Shown here piece after piece: positions 52,032 to 60,440 of a stretch of DNA of 64,000 nucleotides (positions are counted from its first letter, which is position 1; each line of letters opens with the position of its first letter). The notes beneath the pieces were generated by a model, which saw only the letters and a program-made list of their open reading frames with translations, was not told where the DNA came from and made no database searches. This stretch comes from Hymenobacter swuensis DY53 (lineage in GTDB: Bacteria > Bacteroidota > Bacteroidia > Cytophagales > Hymenobacteraceae), in assembly GCF_000576555.1 (NCBI RefSeq), contig NZ_CP007145.1, forward strand, positions 372,001 to 436,000, in the 5' to 3' direction. Both the position numbers and the translations under genes were made by a program.

Positions 52032-53489
52032 TTATTTAACCACAATCTTATTCAGCATGAGGGCCGCTGATTTTTTGCTGGGGCGGCTCACGCCGATGAG
52101 GGTTTTGGCATCCAGCCAGGCCGTGAAATCCTTCACATAGGAGGGGTTCTGGTCCGAGGCCACGTTCAAACCCAAGCCTTTCGGCTCCGATACCACGCCC
52201 GTCTGCACGTTCACGCGGCGCAGGTACAGGTCCGATTTGTTCTTGAGCTTCTCCCAGGTCACCACCTGCACCTCGGGCCCGAACACGGCCGCCCGGTAGC
52301 CAATGCTGCTGTAGCCTTCCGTGGCGGGAGCTACCTGGTCCTTACCAATGATGCTGTGCCAGGTGGGCGTCTGAAACTCGTTGTAGCCGAATAAATGCAG
52401 TTCGCGGGTGTGGCCGGGTGAGTCGTCGCCGCCTTCCTCATACTTCTTCTCGGCCGCCACCACCAGCTGCTTGTCGTCGGTGAGCAGCAGGTCGGTGAGG
52501 TACACGTCTTCGAGGCGCTTGGCGGTGCTGCCGTTGGCTTTGTTGACTTCGGCCAGGTACTCGGGCGAGAACTTGAACTCGGGTGCGAATTTCATGTCGC
52601 CCTCAGCCGAGAAATCAAACTTCACCACTTTCAGGCTGTGATAAAGGCCGGTTTCCCGCTCGTTGCAGATGGCAGCGGCGTACAGCGTGTTATCGGGTAG
52701 CAGGCGGAAGCGGGAGTCAAACACGTTTACCACCTTGCCTCCGAATGTACCGCCTACCGATACCGACATCACCTTCACGTCGGGCGAATCGTTGCGGTAG
52801 CGGCGTACGGTCAGCTTTTTCATCTCGTCACCTACCAGCGTAACCAGTTGGGAGCCGTCGTTGCCCACGTGTACGGTGGTAGAAAAGAAGCCGCCTTGGT
52901 CGTGGAAATCATAGGTGCGGTCCTTCAGCTTGGTAAGTTTCTCGTCGTATACGCTGGCGCTGATAGCTTTGATTTGGGCACCCTGCGTGAGGTAGCGCCA
53001 TACTACTAGCTTGGTGCCATCGGGGGAGAAGCCAGCACCCGGACGACGGTCACGCGCCCCGGCTTCCGTGAGTTTTTTGACCGGGGCCTTCTGCCCGCTG
53101 GCTATGTCCAGGGAGTAGCCGATGAGTTGCTGCGCGGCACCGGTATTTTGGTGAACCAGTACCGTGACCTGCCCATTACCCCGGCCGAACCCATCAATAG
53201 CTTCGCCGGCCGCCAAGGGTAAGGTTGTGCTCCACAGGCGTTTTATATCTGCATCATACCGTTCAACGGCATACTCCGTGGCCGACTTATGCGCTAGGAT
53301 TACGAATCCTCCCCCTGGCAAAGCCAGCGTCTTGCTGCTAACTCGTTGGTTGTACCGGTCCTCAGTCTGCTCTGGTAAATAGCTGAAGGCAGCTGACTTA
53401 ACTCGTTGTGCTAAAGCCTGAGTCCCATTAGAAAACAACGTGGCCAGACAAAAACCAGACGTGAACAAAAACGAAAAACGCACGGGCAA
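52032..53489 (-). CDS. Secreted protein with beta-propeller-like repeats, unknown function
   Basis: A 485-residue exported protein. A signal peptide (FSFLFTSGFCLATLFSNGTQALAQ) precedes several beta-rich repeats (SSKTLALPGGGFVILAHKSATEYAVERYDADIKRLWSTTLPL; GFSPDGTKLVVWRYLT; QGGFFSTTVHVGNDGSQLVTLVGDE), reminiscent of WD40/TolB-like propellers. No catalytic motif is seen. The start is either TTG at 53489 or GTG at 53483; neither is an ATG. A -7 box lies at 53537-53544. Confidence 0.75.
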   Translation of the reverse strand: MPVRFSFLFTSGFCLATLFSNGTQALAQRVKSAAFSYLPEQTEDRYNQRVSSKTLALPGGGFVILAHKSATEYAVERYDADIKRLWSTTLPLAAGEAIDGFGRGNGQVTVLVHQNTGAAQQLIGYSLDIASGQKAPVKKLTEAGARDRRPGAGFSPDGTKLVVWRYLTQGAQIKAISASVYDEKLTKLKDRTYDFHDQGGFFSTTVHVGNDGSQLVTLVGDEMKKLTVRRYRNDSPDVKVMSVSVGGTFGGKVVNVFDSRFRLLPDNTLYAAAICNERETGLYHSLKVVKFDFSAEGDMKFAPEFKFSPEYLAEVNKANGSTAKRLEDVYLTDLLLTDDKQLVVAAEKKYEEGGDDSPGHTRELHLFGYNEFQTPTWHSIIGKDQVAPATEGYSSIGYRAAVFGPEVQVVTWEKLKNKSDLYLRRVNVQTGVVSEPKGLGLNVASDQNPSYVKDFTAWLDAKTLIGVSRPSKKSAALMLNKIVVK

Positions 53490-53536
53490 AGACAGTTAGG
53501 TGAATGAGCGGACTCAGCGCATAAAAATGTACTCTC

Positions 53537-53544
53537 CAAAGGTA
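53537..53544 (-). promoter_or_regulatory. -7 promoter box of the secreted protein gene
   Basis: On the minus strand this reads TACCTTTG, an exact TAnnTTTG match, about 50 bp before the start codon. Confidence 0.55.
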
Positions 53545-53722
53545 TCCAACTTCGGCCGCACTCCGTACACCCCCCGCTTTGCAACGATATTCAAAGGCCT
53601 ACAAAGAGAATATTCATGCTTTTTTAATGCCTAAAAGGCTTTATGTGAGGGCTAAATAGATTCTTTTTGCCGGAAATAAAGCCTGTGGCTCGCTTTCCGA
53701 ATAGTGGAGAGAAAAGGAAAAT

Positions 53723-53756
53723 ATGTATATATAAAATGTAAATTTTATATATACAT
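53723..53756. promoter_or_regulatory. 15-bp AT-rich palindrome
   Basis: A perfect 15-bp inverted repeat (ATGTATATATAAAAT and its complement) with a 4-nt GTAA loop inside the AT-rich island between divergent genes. It could be an operator or an RNA hairpin. Confidence 0.55.
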
Positions 53757-53911
53757 TGTCCTGTTTTCCCGCTCATTATAAAGCCGCTGATAGTGTTGTA
53801 AAGGCTTTTTTCTTGTTTTTTTTGTATTTGTTTCAGTCGTTTCTAGGATTCCAGCCTTCTTGGTCTGAAATTTGTCGAACGCCCGGAACTGCTTAAAACC
53901 GGTAGCCCTCT

Positions 53912-54151
53912 ATGAAGTCTTTACTACGTTTCTCTCTTATGCTTTCGCTTGTTGTGATAGGTAAGATCAATCAATCCGCCTCTGTAACTGCTTCTGTAGC
54001 CAAGGCCGGTAATTCCACCCTGCAGCTGCCTGTGCAGAACGCTTCATTCTTTCACCACACTACTTCCGTCAAGCGAAAGATTGAGGGCGGTGGATCGCGC
54101 TTCTGGCAAGCTACCGCCCCGGCTGCCGTGACAGCAAACACCATGGAATAG
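53912..54151 (+). CDS. Small putative exported protein
   Basis: A 79-residue ORF with a hydrophobic N-terminus (MKSLLRFSLMLSLVVIGKI) that could be a signal peptide, then a Ser/Ala/Thr-rich short mature part (SFFHHTTSVKRKIEGGGSRFWQATAPAAVTANTM). No family recognised. Its start codon follows an AT-rich region and it is followed by a strong hairpin, which supports it being expressed, but evidence is limited. Confidence 0.5.
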   Translation: MKSLLRFSLMLSLVVIGKINQSASVTASVAKAGNSTLQLPVQNASFFHHTTSVKRKIEGGGSRFWQATAPAAVTANTME

Positions 54152-54207
54152 GGTCCACATCAGGCGAATTTTTGTAAAAGCCGCCTTTTTCACGGCTCAC
54201 TGTTTTC

Positions 54208-54255
54208 AACAACGGCCCGGCTCCAACTACAACAGTTGGTCGCCGGGCCGTTGTT
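54208..54255. terminator. Bidirectional terminator hairpin before recG
   Basis: A 14-bp outer stem AACAACGGCCCGGC / GCCGGGCCGTTGTT plus an inner 5-bp CCAAC/GTTGG stem, between the small plus-strand ORF and the convergent recG. The T-run on either side is short. Confidence 0.75.
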
Positions 54256-54279
54256 TGCACGTAATACTTACGGTGGCGC

Positions 54280-56379
54280 TTAGCTGATGCGGCTCCAGTT
54301 CACAGCTGTAGCAGGTAAACTCTCGATGTGGCGGCGGATGGCCTGGTTTTCGGGCTTTACCAGCTCGGGGTCCTCGGTCAGGATGGCTTGGGCAGCGGCG
54401 CGGCTTTCGCTCAGGATGCGGCCATCCTTGGCCAAATCGGCAATGAGCAGGTCGAGGACACCGCTTTGCTGGGTACCCATCAGGTCGCCGGGGCCGCGCA
54501 GCTTCAGGTCGATGTCGGCAATTTCGAAGCCGTTGTTGGTGCGCACCATCGTTTCGATGCGGGTGCGCGAATCCTTGCTGAGCTTGTAGCCGCTCATCAG
54601 GATGCAGTAGCTCTGGTCGGCACCCCGGCCTACGCGGCCGCGTAGCTGGTGCAACTGCGAGAGGCCGAACCGCTCGGTGCTTTCAATCACCATCACGGAG
54701 GCGTTAGGTACGTTCACGCCTACCTCAATTACGGTGGTGGCGACCATAATCTGGGTTTCGTTTTTCACGAAGCGCTGCATTTCCGCGTCCTTCTCGGCGG
54801 CGCTCATGCGGCCGTGCACGATGCTGATCTGAAACTCGGGGAAGGCCCGCGCAATGCTTTCGTAGCCGTCCATGAGGTCTTTGTAGTCGGCCATCATTTC
54901 GCTTTCCTCAATGAGCGGGTACACGATGTACACCTGCCGGCCCAGCTTGATCTGGTCGCGCAAAAAGCCGAACACCTTGAGGCGGTTGGAATCGAAGCGG
55001 TGCACCGTGACGATGGGCTTACGGCCGGCCGGAAGCTCGTCAATCACTGACACGTCCAGGTCGCCGTAGAGCGTCATGGCCAGGGTGCGCGGAATGGGCG
55101 TGGCCGTCATCACCAGCACATGCGGAATAACGTGGGGGTTTTTCTGCCAGAGCTTGGACCGCTGCGCTACCCCGAAGCGGTGCTGCTCGTCCATGATGGT
55201 GAGGCCCAGGTTTTTGAACTGCACTACGTCTTCGAGCAGGGCGTGCGTGCCCACCAGCATATTCATCTCGCCAGAGCGTAGCTGCTCGTGCAGCACGCGT
55301 CGCTCGGCGGTGCGGCTGCTGCCCGTAAGCTTCCCGATTTTCAGCCCCAGCAAGTCGGCAAAGCCCTTCAAGCCCACGTAGTGCTGGTCGGCCAGGATTT
55401 CAGTGGGGGCCATCAGGCAGCTTTGGGCGCCGTTGTCGGCGGCCATGAGCATGCTGATAAAGGCCACAATGGTTTTGCCCGAGCCCACGTCGCCCTGCAG
55501 CAGCCGGTTCATCTGCTGGCCGGCGCAGAAGTCTTTATAGATGTCGTGGATGACGCGTTTCTGGGCTCCGGTAAGGTCGAAGGGCAGCACGTTTTTGTAG
55601 AAGTGCACCAGCGTGGGTACTTCCTTGAAAACCTGACCGGCCAGCGTGACTTTGCGCTGGTCGCGCTGGCGTAGCAGCTTAAGCTGCACGTAAAACAGCT
55701 CCTCAAATTTGAGCCGGAAGCGCGCCGTCTGGAGCAGTTCGGTGCTCTGCGGAAAGTGAATCTGCTGAATGGCCGTGGCCTTGTCCATCAGCGCATACTG
55801 CTGAATCAGGGCCGGTGACAGGGTTTCCTGTACCTGGGGCAGGGCAATCTTCAGCAGATCGGCCACCATGCGCATGATGGCCTTGCTATCGACGCGGTGG
55901 TAGTTCTTGAGCTTCTCGGAGGTGTTGTATACTGGCTGGAGGTAACTCTGACCAACCTTCTGCTCAGCTACTTCCTCCATCTCCGGGTGCGCCATCTGGG
56001 GGCGGCCATTGAACATCGTGGGCTTGCCGAACACGATGTACTCTTGGTGGTTCTTAATCACCTTTTCCAGGTAGTTCACGCCTTTAAACCACACGAGCTC
56101 CAGCTCGCCACTGGCGTCGGCTACTTTGGCTACCATGCGCTTCTTGGGGCCCTCGCCCACCACTTCGCGGTTGCGCAGAATGCCCTTCACCTGCACAAAC
56201 GGCAGGTCGTCGTGCAGGTCACAGATGTTGTAGAACTGGGTGCGGTCGAGGTAGCGGAACGGGTAGCGCTGGATCAGGTCGCCGTACGTGAACAGATTAA
56301 GTTCCTTTTGCAGCAACTGCGCCCGTTGCAGGCCCACGCCCCGCAGATATTCTAGTTTGGTCTGAAAGAAGTTACTCAA
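54280..56379 (-). CDS. recG: ATP-dependent DNA helicase RecG
   Basis: A 699-residue RecG, a branch-migration helicase. N-terminal wedge/OB domain, then helicase motifs: I LLQGDVGSGKTIVAF, Ia APTEILADQHY, II DEQHRFG, III MTATPIPRTLA, IV-VI VIEVGVNVPNASVMVIE and QLRGRVGRG. The frame remains open to 56442, but those codons fall in an intergenic palindrome; the TTG at 56379 gives SNFFQTKLEYLRGVG, the usual family N-terminus, so I place the start there. Confidence 0.93.
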   Translation of the reverse strand: MSNFFQTKLEYLRGVGLQRAQLLQKELNLFTYGDLIQRYPFRYLDRTQFYNICDLHDDLPFVQVKGILRNREVVGEGPKKRMVAKVADASGELELVWFKGVNYLEKVIKNHQEYIVFGKPTMFNGRPQMAHPEMEEVAEQKVGQSYLQPVYNTSEKLKNYHRVDSKAIMRMVADLLKIALPQVQETLSPALIQQYALMDKATAIQQIHFPQSTELLQTARFRLKFEELFYVQLKLLRQRDQRKVTLAGQVFKEVPTLVHFYKNVLPFDLTGAQKRVIHDIYKDFCAGQQMNRLLQGDVGSGKTIVAFISMLMAADNGAQSCLMAPTEILADQHYVGLKGFADLLGLKIGKLTGSSRTAERRVLHEQLRSGEMNMLVGTHALLEDVVQFKNLGLTIMDEQHRFGVAQRSKLWQKNPHVIPHVLVMTATPIPRTLAMTLYGDLDVSVIDELPAGRKPIVTVHRFDSNRLKVFGFLRDQIKLGRQVYIVYPLIEESEMMADYKDLMDGYESIARAFPEFQISIVHGRMSAAEKDAEMQRFVKNETQIMVATTVIEVGVNVPNASVMVIESTERFGLSQLHQLRGRVGRGADQSYCILMSGYKLSKDSRTRIETMVRTNNGFEIADIDLKLRGPGDLMGTQQSGVLDLLIADLAKDGRILSESRAAAQAILTEDPELVKPENQAIRRHIESLPATAVNWSRIS

Positions 56380-56382
56380 GGG

Positions 56383-56463
56383 AAAATGGCTGGATTGCTG
56401 AATGGCTGAAGGGCTTTCGCCCTCTATCAGGTAGGCAGCCATTCACCAGTTCAACAATTTGAC
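56383..56463. repeat. Quasi-palindromic gap between gldD and recG
   Basis: Loosely self-complementary sequence made of repeated TGGCTGAATGGCTG-like words with a GGGC-TTTC-GCCC central hairpin (about 56409-56422). It resembles, less perfectly, the other quasi-repetitive palindromes of the window. Confidence 0.4.
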
Positions 56464-56465
56464 AG

Positions 56466-57062
56466 TTACTTGTATTTCAGCGTATTCAGCAGCCGTACCA
56501 CATCCTGCTTCACGTACTCAATCACCGGGGCCAGCGAGTCGTTGGCGGTGGCGGTACGGAAGTAGAGTGCGCCCCGGAAGAAATGGCGGGTGCTATCGGT
56601 GGTATAAAACTGAAACTGGCTGGGTACCTCACCCTGCAGCTCAAATACGGCTACGCGCATACCGTGAGGCGTTTTGAGCATGGTTTCATCAATGGCCGTA
56701 GCCTTGATTTCGTGCTTGCTGGTGAGTTTGCGGGCGTCTTCCAGCAGCTTGCTGTACAACTGCGGCCGGCCCTTCAGGTCGGCGTAGGTAATCTGCACGT
56801 TGGCCTTGAGCTGCGGGTAGTACACATTGATCCAGTTTGGCTGGGCCAAGTAGGAGGAGTCGCGCAGAATTTTGGCGTGGCGCGAATACTCGAACGTGTA
56901 CGGCCGGCCGGGGGCCAGCTGCTGGTAGGCATGCGGCGGCAGGTCGATGCGGTTGTAACCTTTGGGTTTGGGCGTGAAATCGGGTGCCGATGTGCAGCCG
57001 GCGGCCAACGTCAGCAACGTGCTTACCGCTGCAGCGGCGCGCAAAAAGAGGGAAACGGCCAT
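56466..57062 (-). CDS. gldD: Gliding motility lipoprotein GldD
   Basis: A 198-residue lipoprotein: lipobox LAAGC (Cys23), then DFTPKPKGYNRIDLPPHAYQQL, NWINVYYPQLKANVQITYADLKG, HEIKATAIDETML, GEVPSQFQFYTTDSTRHFFRGALYF, YVKQDVVRLLNTLKY, matching the GldD family. GldD is needed for gliding in Flavobacterium and is linked to the type IX secretion apparatus. It follows ssb here; the usual gldE neighbour is absent from the gap. Start at 57062 (MAVSLFLRAA) gives the signal peptide. Confidence 0.93.
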   Translation of the reverse strand: MAVSLFLRAAAAVSTLLTLAAGCTSAPDFTPKPKGYNRIDLPPHAYQQLAPGRPYTFEYSRHAKILRDSSYLAQPNWINVYYPQLKANVQITYADLKGRPQLYSKLLEDARKLTSKHEIKATAIDETMLKTPHGMRVAVFELQGEVPSQFQFYTTDSTRHFFRGALYFRTATANDSLAPVIEYVKQDVVRLLNTLKYK

Positions 57063-57155
57063 GCGGAAGCGGGACGAATGAAGCAGTAAAGGTAGCCAAG
57101 AAACTGGCGCAACGCCCATCCGTTTTCGTCGGCCCAGAAAACTCCGCGCAACGAA

Positions 57156-57188
57156 AACCCCGCCAGAACGCGTAGTTCCAACGGGGTT
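57156..57188 (-). terminator. Intrinsic terminator downstream of ssb
   Basis: On the minus strand a 14-bp stem (with GU pairs) AACCCCG..CGGGGTT around TACGC, followed by TTTTCG, 21 nt after the ssb stop. It separates ssb from gldD. Confidence 0.75.
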
Positions 57189-57208
57189 GTTGATAAAAAA
57201 AAGGCTGA

Positions 57209-57634
57209 TTAAAACGGCAGTTGGTCCAACTCCGGCTCCTGCTGGAAAGTAACCGGTGCTTCGGCCGCCGCTGTTGTAGCAGCTGGCTGACCCTCGGTGT
57301 GCGGGCGGCCCCCGAGCAGGGAAATCTCCTCGGCCACAATTTCCGTCACGTAGCGTGTCTGGTTGTCCTTATCCTGGTACTGGCGGGTGCGGATGCGGCC
57401 CTCCACGTACACCTGCTGACCTTTGCGCAGGTACTTTTCGGCCAGCTCAGCCAGTCCACGCCAGGCAGCAATAGTGTGCCATTCGGTGCGCTCCACGCGG
57501 TTGCCCTGCTTGTCCTTATAGTACTCATTGGTTGCCATGGTAAAGTTAGCTACCGAGTTGCCACCTTCCAGATGCCGTACTTCGGGGTCTTTGCCCAAAT
57601 GGCCAATCAGGATGACTTTGTTTACGCTTGCCAT
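57209..57634 (-). CDS. ssb: Single-stranded DNA-binding protein
   Basis: A 141-residue SSB with a single OB-fold (residues 1-105: SVNKVILIGHLGKDPEVRHLEGGNSVANFTMATNE, WHTIAAWRGLAELAEKYLRKGQQVYVEGRIRTRQYQDKDNQ) and the acidic protein-interaction tip ELDQLPF at the C-terminus. It lies between mutY and gldD, a common Bacteroidota order. Confidence 0.97.
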   Translation of the reverse strand: MASVNKVILIGHLGKDPEVRHLEGGNSVANFTMATNEYYKDKQGNRVERTEWHTIAAWRGLAELAEKYLRKGQQVYVEGRIRTRQYQDKDNQTRYVTEIVAEEISLLGGRPHTEGQPAATTAAAEAPVTFQQEPELDQLPF

Positions 57635-57733
57635 ACGCTTTACGGAGAAGTAGTTGAGAGTAAAAAAATAGAATTTGGGTACTGTCCTATAAAGATAGTA
57701 AATGTGATATTATTTGCCAAATATATTAGATGC

Positions 57734-58825
57734 TTAAATGTCTAAATTGCTAATGTAATTAGTTATAAGAATGGACTTAGGGAGTTCCTCAATTTCTGTC
57801 GCACGGTATGGTGCCAGGCTGGTTGCAGCTAGGCTAGCGGGTGGCAGCGGTTCGCTCAGCCACACCGTGTGAAACTTCGCCTCTACCTTCTGGTGGCTCA
57901 GGACGTGACGCAGCGCGCCCGTCGGCTCCTCGGCCCAGTTGGCGGCCACGCAGCCACCAAGGTTTTCCACTACCTGCACCACGTCCACTACCGGCAGCTC
58001 CGCCGATTCGGTTTCGTGCAAAGCAAAGTCATAGAGACCCTCCCAGATATCCTTGGGGCCGCGCTTACGCAGGTATATCGTATCGGCGTAGCGGAGCACC
58101 AGGTAGTGGAAGTAGCGGGTGCGTGCGGCCTTGGCTTTGCTTTTCACCGGCAGTTCCTGTACCATGCCGTGTTGAAAGGCAAAGCACTGCTGTTGCAGCG
58201 GGCAAAACAGGCAGTCGGGCTTAGCTGGGGTGCACTGAATGGCCCCAAATTCCATAATAGCTTGGTTGAACTCCGCCGGTTGATCGGCCGGAATCAGCGT
58301 ATCGGCCAGTTGCTGAAACACTTTGCGGCTGGCCGGCGCGGCAATATCTTGGGTGAAGCCAAACACCCGCGCTAGCACCCGGAACACGTTGCCATCAAGC
58401 ACCGCCACCTGTTCATCGTAGGCAAAGGAGGCAATGGCCGCGGCCGTATACTGGCCCACGCCCCGCAGCTTCAGCAACTCTTGGTACGAGCCGGGAAACT
58501 GCCCGCCGTATTCCTGCACCACCTGCTGAGCTGTATGGTGCATGTTGCGGGCTCGGGAATAATAGCCCAGGCCCTGCCAATGGCGCAGCACCTCATCCTG
58601 TGGGGCAGCTGCCAGGTCCTGCACGGTAGGATAAGTCGTGACGAAATCCAGGTAGTAGGGGAGGCCCTGTTTCACGCGGGTTTGCTGCAGAATCACCTCC
58701 GATAACCAGATGGAGTACGGGTCGCGGGTGTGCCGCCAAGGCAGGTCGCGGCGGTGGCGGGGGTACCAATTGAGCAGAGCGGCAGCAAACCAAGAAGTAG
58801 GAGCGGCTGTTAAGAGAGAAGGCAA
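57734..58825 (-). CDS. mutY: A/G-specific adenine glycosylase
   Basis: A 363-residue MutY that removes adenine opposite 8-oxoguanine. Helix-hairpin-helix motif LLKLRGVGQYTAAAIASFAYDEQVAVLDGNVFRVLARV with the catalytic Asp, the 4Fe-4S ligands C-x6-C-x2-C-x5-C (CTPAKPDCLFCPLQQQC), and a NUDIX-like C-terminal domain. No ATG starts the frame: the TTG at 58825 places the start 10-15 residues before the family core WFAAALLNWY; the TTG at 58927 lies next to the HU promoter and is less likely. Confidence 0.93.
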   Translation of the reverse strand: MPSLLTAAPTSWFAAALLNWYPRHRRDLPWRHTRDPYSIWLSEVILQQTRVKQGLPYYLDFVTTYPTVQDLAAAPQDEVLRHWQGLGYYSRARNMHHTAQQVVQEYGGQFPGSYQELLKLRGVGQYTAAAIASFAYDEQVAVLDGNVFRVLARVFGFTQDIAAPASRKVFQQLADTLIPADQPAEFNQAIMEFGAIQCTPAKPDCLFCPLQQQCFAFQHGMVQELPVKSKAKAARTRYFHYLVLRYADTIYLRKRGPKDIWEGLYDFALHETESAELPVVDVVQVVENLGGCVAANWAEEPTGALRHVLSHQKVEAKFHTVWLSEPLPPASLAATSLAPYRATEIEELPKSILITNYISNLDI

Positions 58826-58886
58826 GGCTTTGAGAAAGAATAAGTTGGATGCAACGCAGAGGTTAAAGCGGATTGCAGGAAAACGG

Positions 58887-58917
58887 TTTGTAAAACCAAA
58901 AAAGGGGACTACCTTTG
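58887..58917 (+). promoter_or_regulatory. Full Bacteroidota promoter for the HU gene
   Basis: TTTG at 58887-58890, a 19-bp spacer, then TACCTTTG at 58910-58917: both boxes of the Bacteroidota sigma consensus. It would give a leader of about 100 nt before the GTG at 59025. Confidence 0.8.
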
Positions 58918-59024
58918 TGCCCCTCAAAACGTAGGCAAACTCTTACCGGGCAAGTGCTTACGTTTTAAGGATGGCATGATTTTGCCGAACAGAATATTTT
59001 TCACTCCCTAGTACACTTACCAGC

Positions 59025-59327
59025 GTGACTAAAGCAGAAGTAATTGCCGAAATTGCCGACAAGACCGGCATCGAGAAAGCAGACGTTTCGGCTACCGTAG
59101 AAGCCTTCTTCAAAGTCGTGAAGGACTCCATGGCAGATGGCAACAACATCTACGTGCGTGGCTTTGGCTCTTTCGTAAACAAGAAGCGCGCTAAAAAAGT
59201 AGCCCGCAACATCTCGAAAAACACGTCGATTATCATCGACGAGCATTTCATCCCCAGCTTCAAGCCGTCAAAGACCTTCATCGGGAAGATCAAAAACAGC
59301 AAGAAGATCAAAGAACTGGCTGCCTAA
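59025..59327 (+). CDS. hup: HU-family DNA-binding protein
   Basis: A 100-residue HU/IHF-family nucleoid protein (TKAEVIAEIADKTGIEKADVSATVEAFFKVVKDSMADGNNIYVRGFGSFVNKKRAKKVARNI with the DNA-contacting beta arm, then FKPSKTFIGKI). Start is GTG. A strong promoter and a terminator-like hairpin flank the gene. Confidence 0.96.
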   Translation: MTKAEVIAEIADKTGIEKADVSATVEAFFKVVKDSMADGNNIYVRGFGSFVNKKRAKKVARNISKNTSIIIDEHFIPSFKPSKTFIGKIKNSKKIKELAA

Positions 59328-59351
59328 GCACCCATTGTTGTAATATTGCCG

Positions 59352-59402
59352 GCTGTGCCGCCGGGAATTCCCTTTTGGAACCTCGGCGGCCAGCTTTTTT
59401 TT
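59352..59402 (+). terminator. HU terminator immediately upstream of TPR gene
   Basis: An imperfect stem (GCTG..GCCGCCG..TTCC against GGAA..CGGCGG..CAGC) followed by eight T. The T-run ends 7 nt before the next start codon, so it could act as an attenuator for that gene. Confidence 0.7.
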
Positions 59403-59409
59403 CGTGCTG

Positions 59410-60333
59410 ATGGCAACTACCACTTCTTCTTCCAAGCATCAAGTACTTGTGCTGGCCCTGGCGTTTGCGCTGGTGGCCGGTTTGTTTTTGTTGCCGAAGG
59501 TAATTGTGAAGCCAAAGGAAGGGAAGGGCACCCTGGCTCAGACTGCGGCCCGTACCGCCAACCGTGACAATGGGGCGGCTGCACCATCCACGGCTGGTAG
59601 CGGTCTTGATGAGCACGGCCACCCGGCCGGCAGCCACGACGAAGGCGGTACCGCCGAACAGCCCCACATGACTATGCCTGCCGCTCAGCGCCGCGAAATC
59701 AGCACGCTGGTAGGTAAGTTTACGACCGAGGCTGATCAGACGGCTAAGTTGCGCCTGGCGCAACAGCTGGCTGAGAAGTATAAGGCCGTAGAGCGGTTCG
59801 ATAGCGCCGGGTACTACCTGGAGCAGGTGGCTATGGTTCGCCCCGGTGAGCAAACTTGGAAGCGCGCTGCCGATGAGTATTTTGAAGCGTATAGCTTTGC
59901 TACCACCGAGGAGCGCCAGAAGCTGCTGGGGTCGAAGTGCATGGAGCTGTACGAAAAGGTGTTGAAAAACAACCCCGACAACCTCGATGCCAAGACCAAT
60001 CTGGGCATGGCCTACATGTCCAGTGCCAATCCGGTGCAGGGCATCACGCTTATCCGGGAAGTTCTGACAGCTGACCCGCGTAACGAAAAAGCCTTATACA
60101 ACCTTGGCTTACTGGCTATTCAGAGCGGACAGTTCGATAAAGCCGTCGGTCGTTTTCAGGAGTTAGCGAAAGTAAACCCCGAAAACGTCAACGGACAGTT
60201 TTATCTTGGCGTCACGTTAGCCAAAACCGGCGCGAAGGAAGAGGCCAAAAAAGCCTTCCTGAAAGCCAAAAGCATCAGCCCCGATCCGGCCTTGGCCGCC
60301 TCGGTGGATGAAGAGCTGAAAAAGCTGCAATAA
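59410..60333 (+). CDS. Membrane-anchored TPR protein
   Basis: A 307-residue protein with a short cytoplasmic start, one membrane helix (about residues 10-30: VLVLALAFALVAGLFLLPK), a low-complexity Gly/Ala/His linker, and a C-terminal block of TPR-like repeats (LDAKTNLGMAYMSSANPVQGITLIREVL, NEKALYNLGLLAIQSGQFDKAVGRFQELAKV, NGQFYLGVTLAKTGAKEEAKKAFLKAK). No specific role can be assigned. Start at the ATG 59410 is preferred to a GTG 6 nt upstream. Confidence 0.85.
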   Translation: MATTTSSSKHQVLVLALAFALVAGLFLLPKVIVKPKEGKGTLAQTAARTANRDNGAAAPSTAGSGLDEHGHPAGSHDEGGTAEQPHMTMPAAQRREISTLVGKFTTEADQTAKLRLAQQLAEKYKAVERFDSAGYYLEQVAMVRPGEQTWKRAADEYFEAYSFATTEERQKLLGSKCMELYEKVLKNNPDNLDAKTNLGMAYMSSANPVQGITLIREVLTADPRNEKALYNLGLLAIQSGQFDKAVGRFQELAKVNPENVNGQFYLGVTLAKTGAKEEAKKAFLKAKSISPDPALAASVDEELKKLQ

Positions 60334-60336
60334 AGT

Positions 60337-60402
60337 AGTTGTCGGCTGCTGATTGGCAGTTGTTAGATTTTTCCGACAACTGCCAACCAGCGACTACCAA
60401 CT
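60337..60402. repeat. Imperfect inverted repeat after the TPR gene
   Basis: 27-nt arms (60337-60363 and 60376-60402) with a few mismatches around a 12-nt T-rich loop, built from GTTGGCAGTTG-type words. It starts 3 nt after the TPR stop and may end its transcript. Confidence 0.75.
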
Positions 60403-60440
60403 AGCAAAACAAATCATTCAACCACTTAACCCACATCAAC

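Larger units (their letters stand above)
53490..53911. other. AT-rich gene-free island
   Basis: About 420 bp with no supported gene. The part from about 53600 to 53840 is visibly much more AT-rich than the rest of the window and contains a 15-bp palindrome. It separates two divergent genes and holds the minus-strand promoter of the secreted protein and presumably the promoter of the small plus-strand ORF. Confidence 0.7.
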
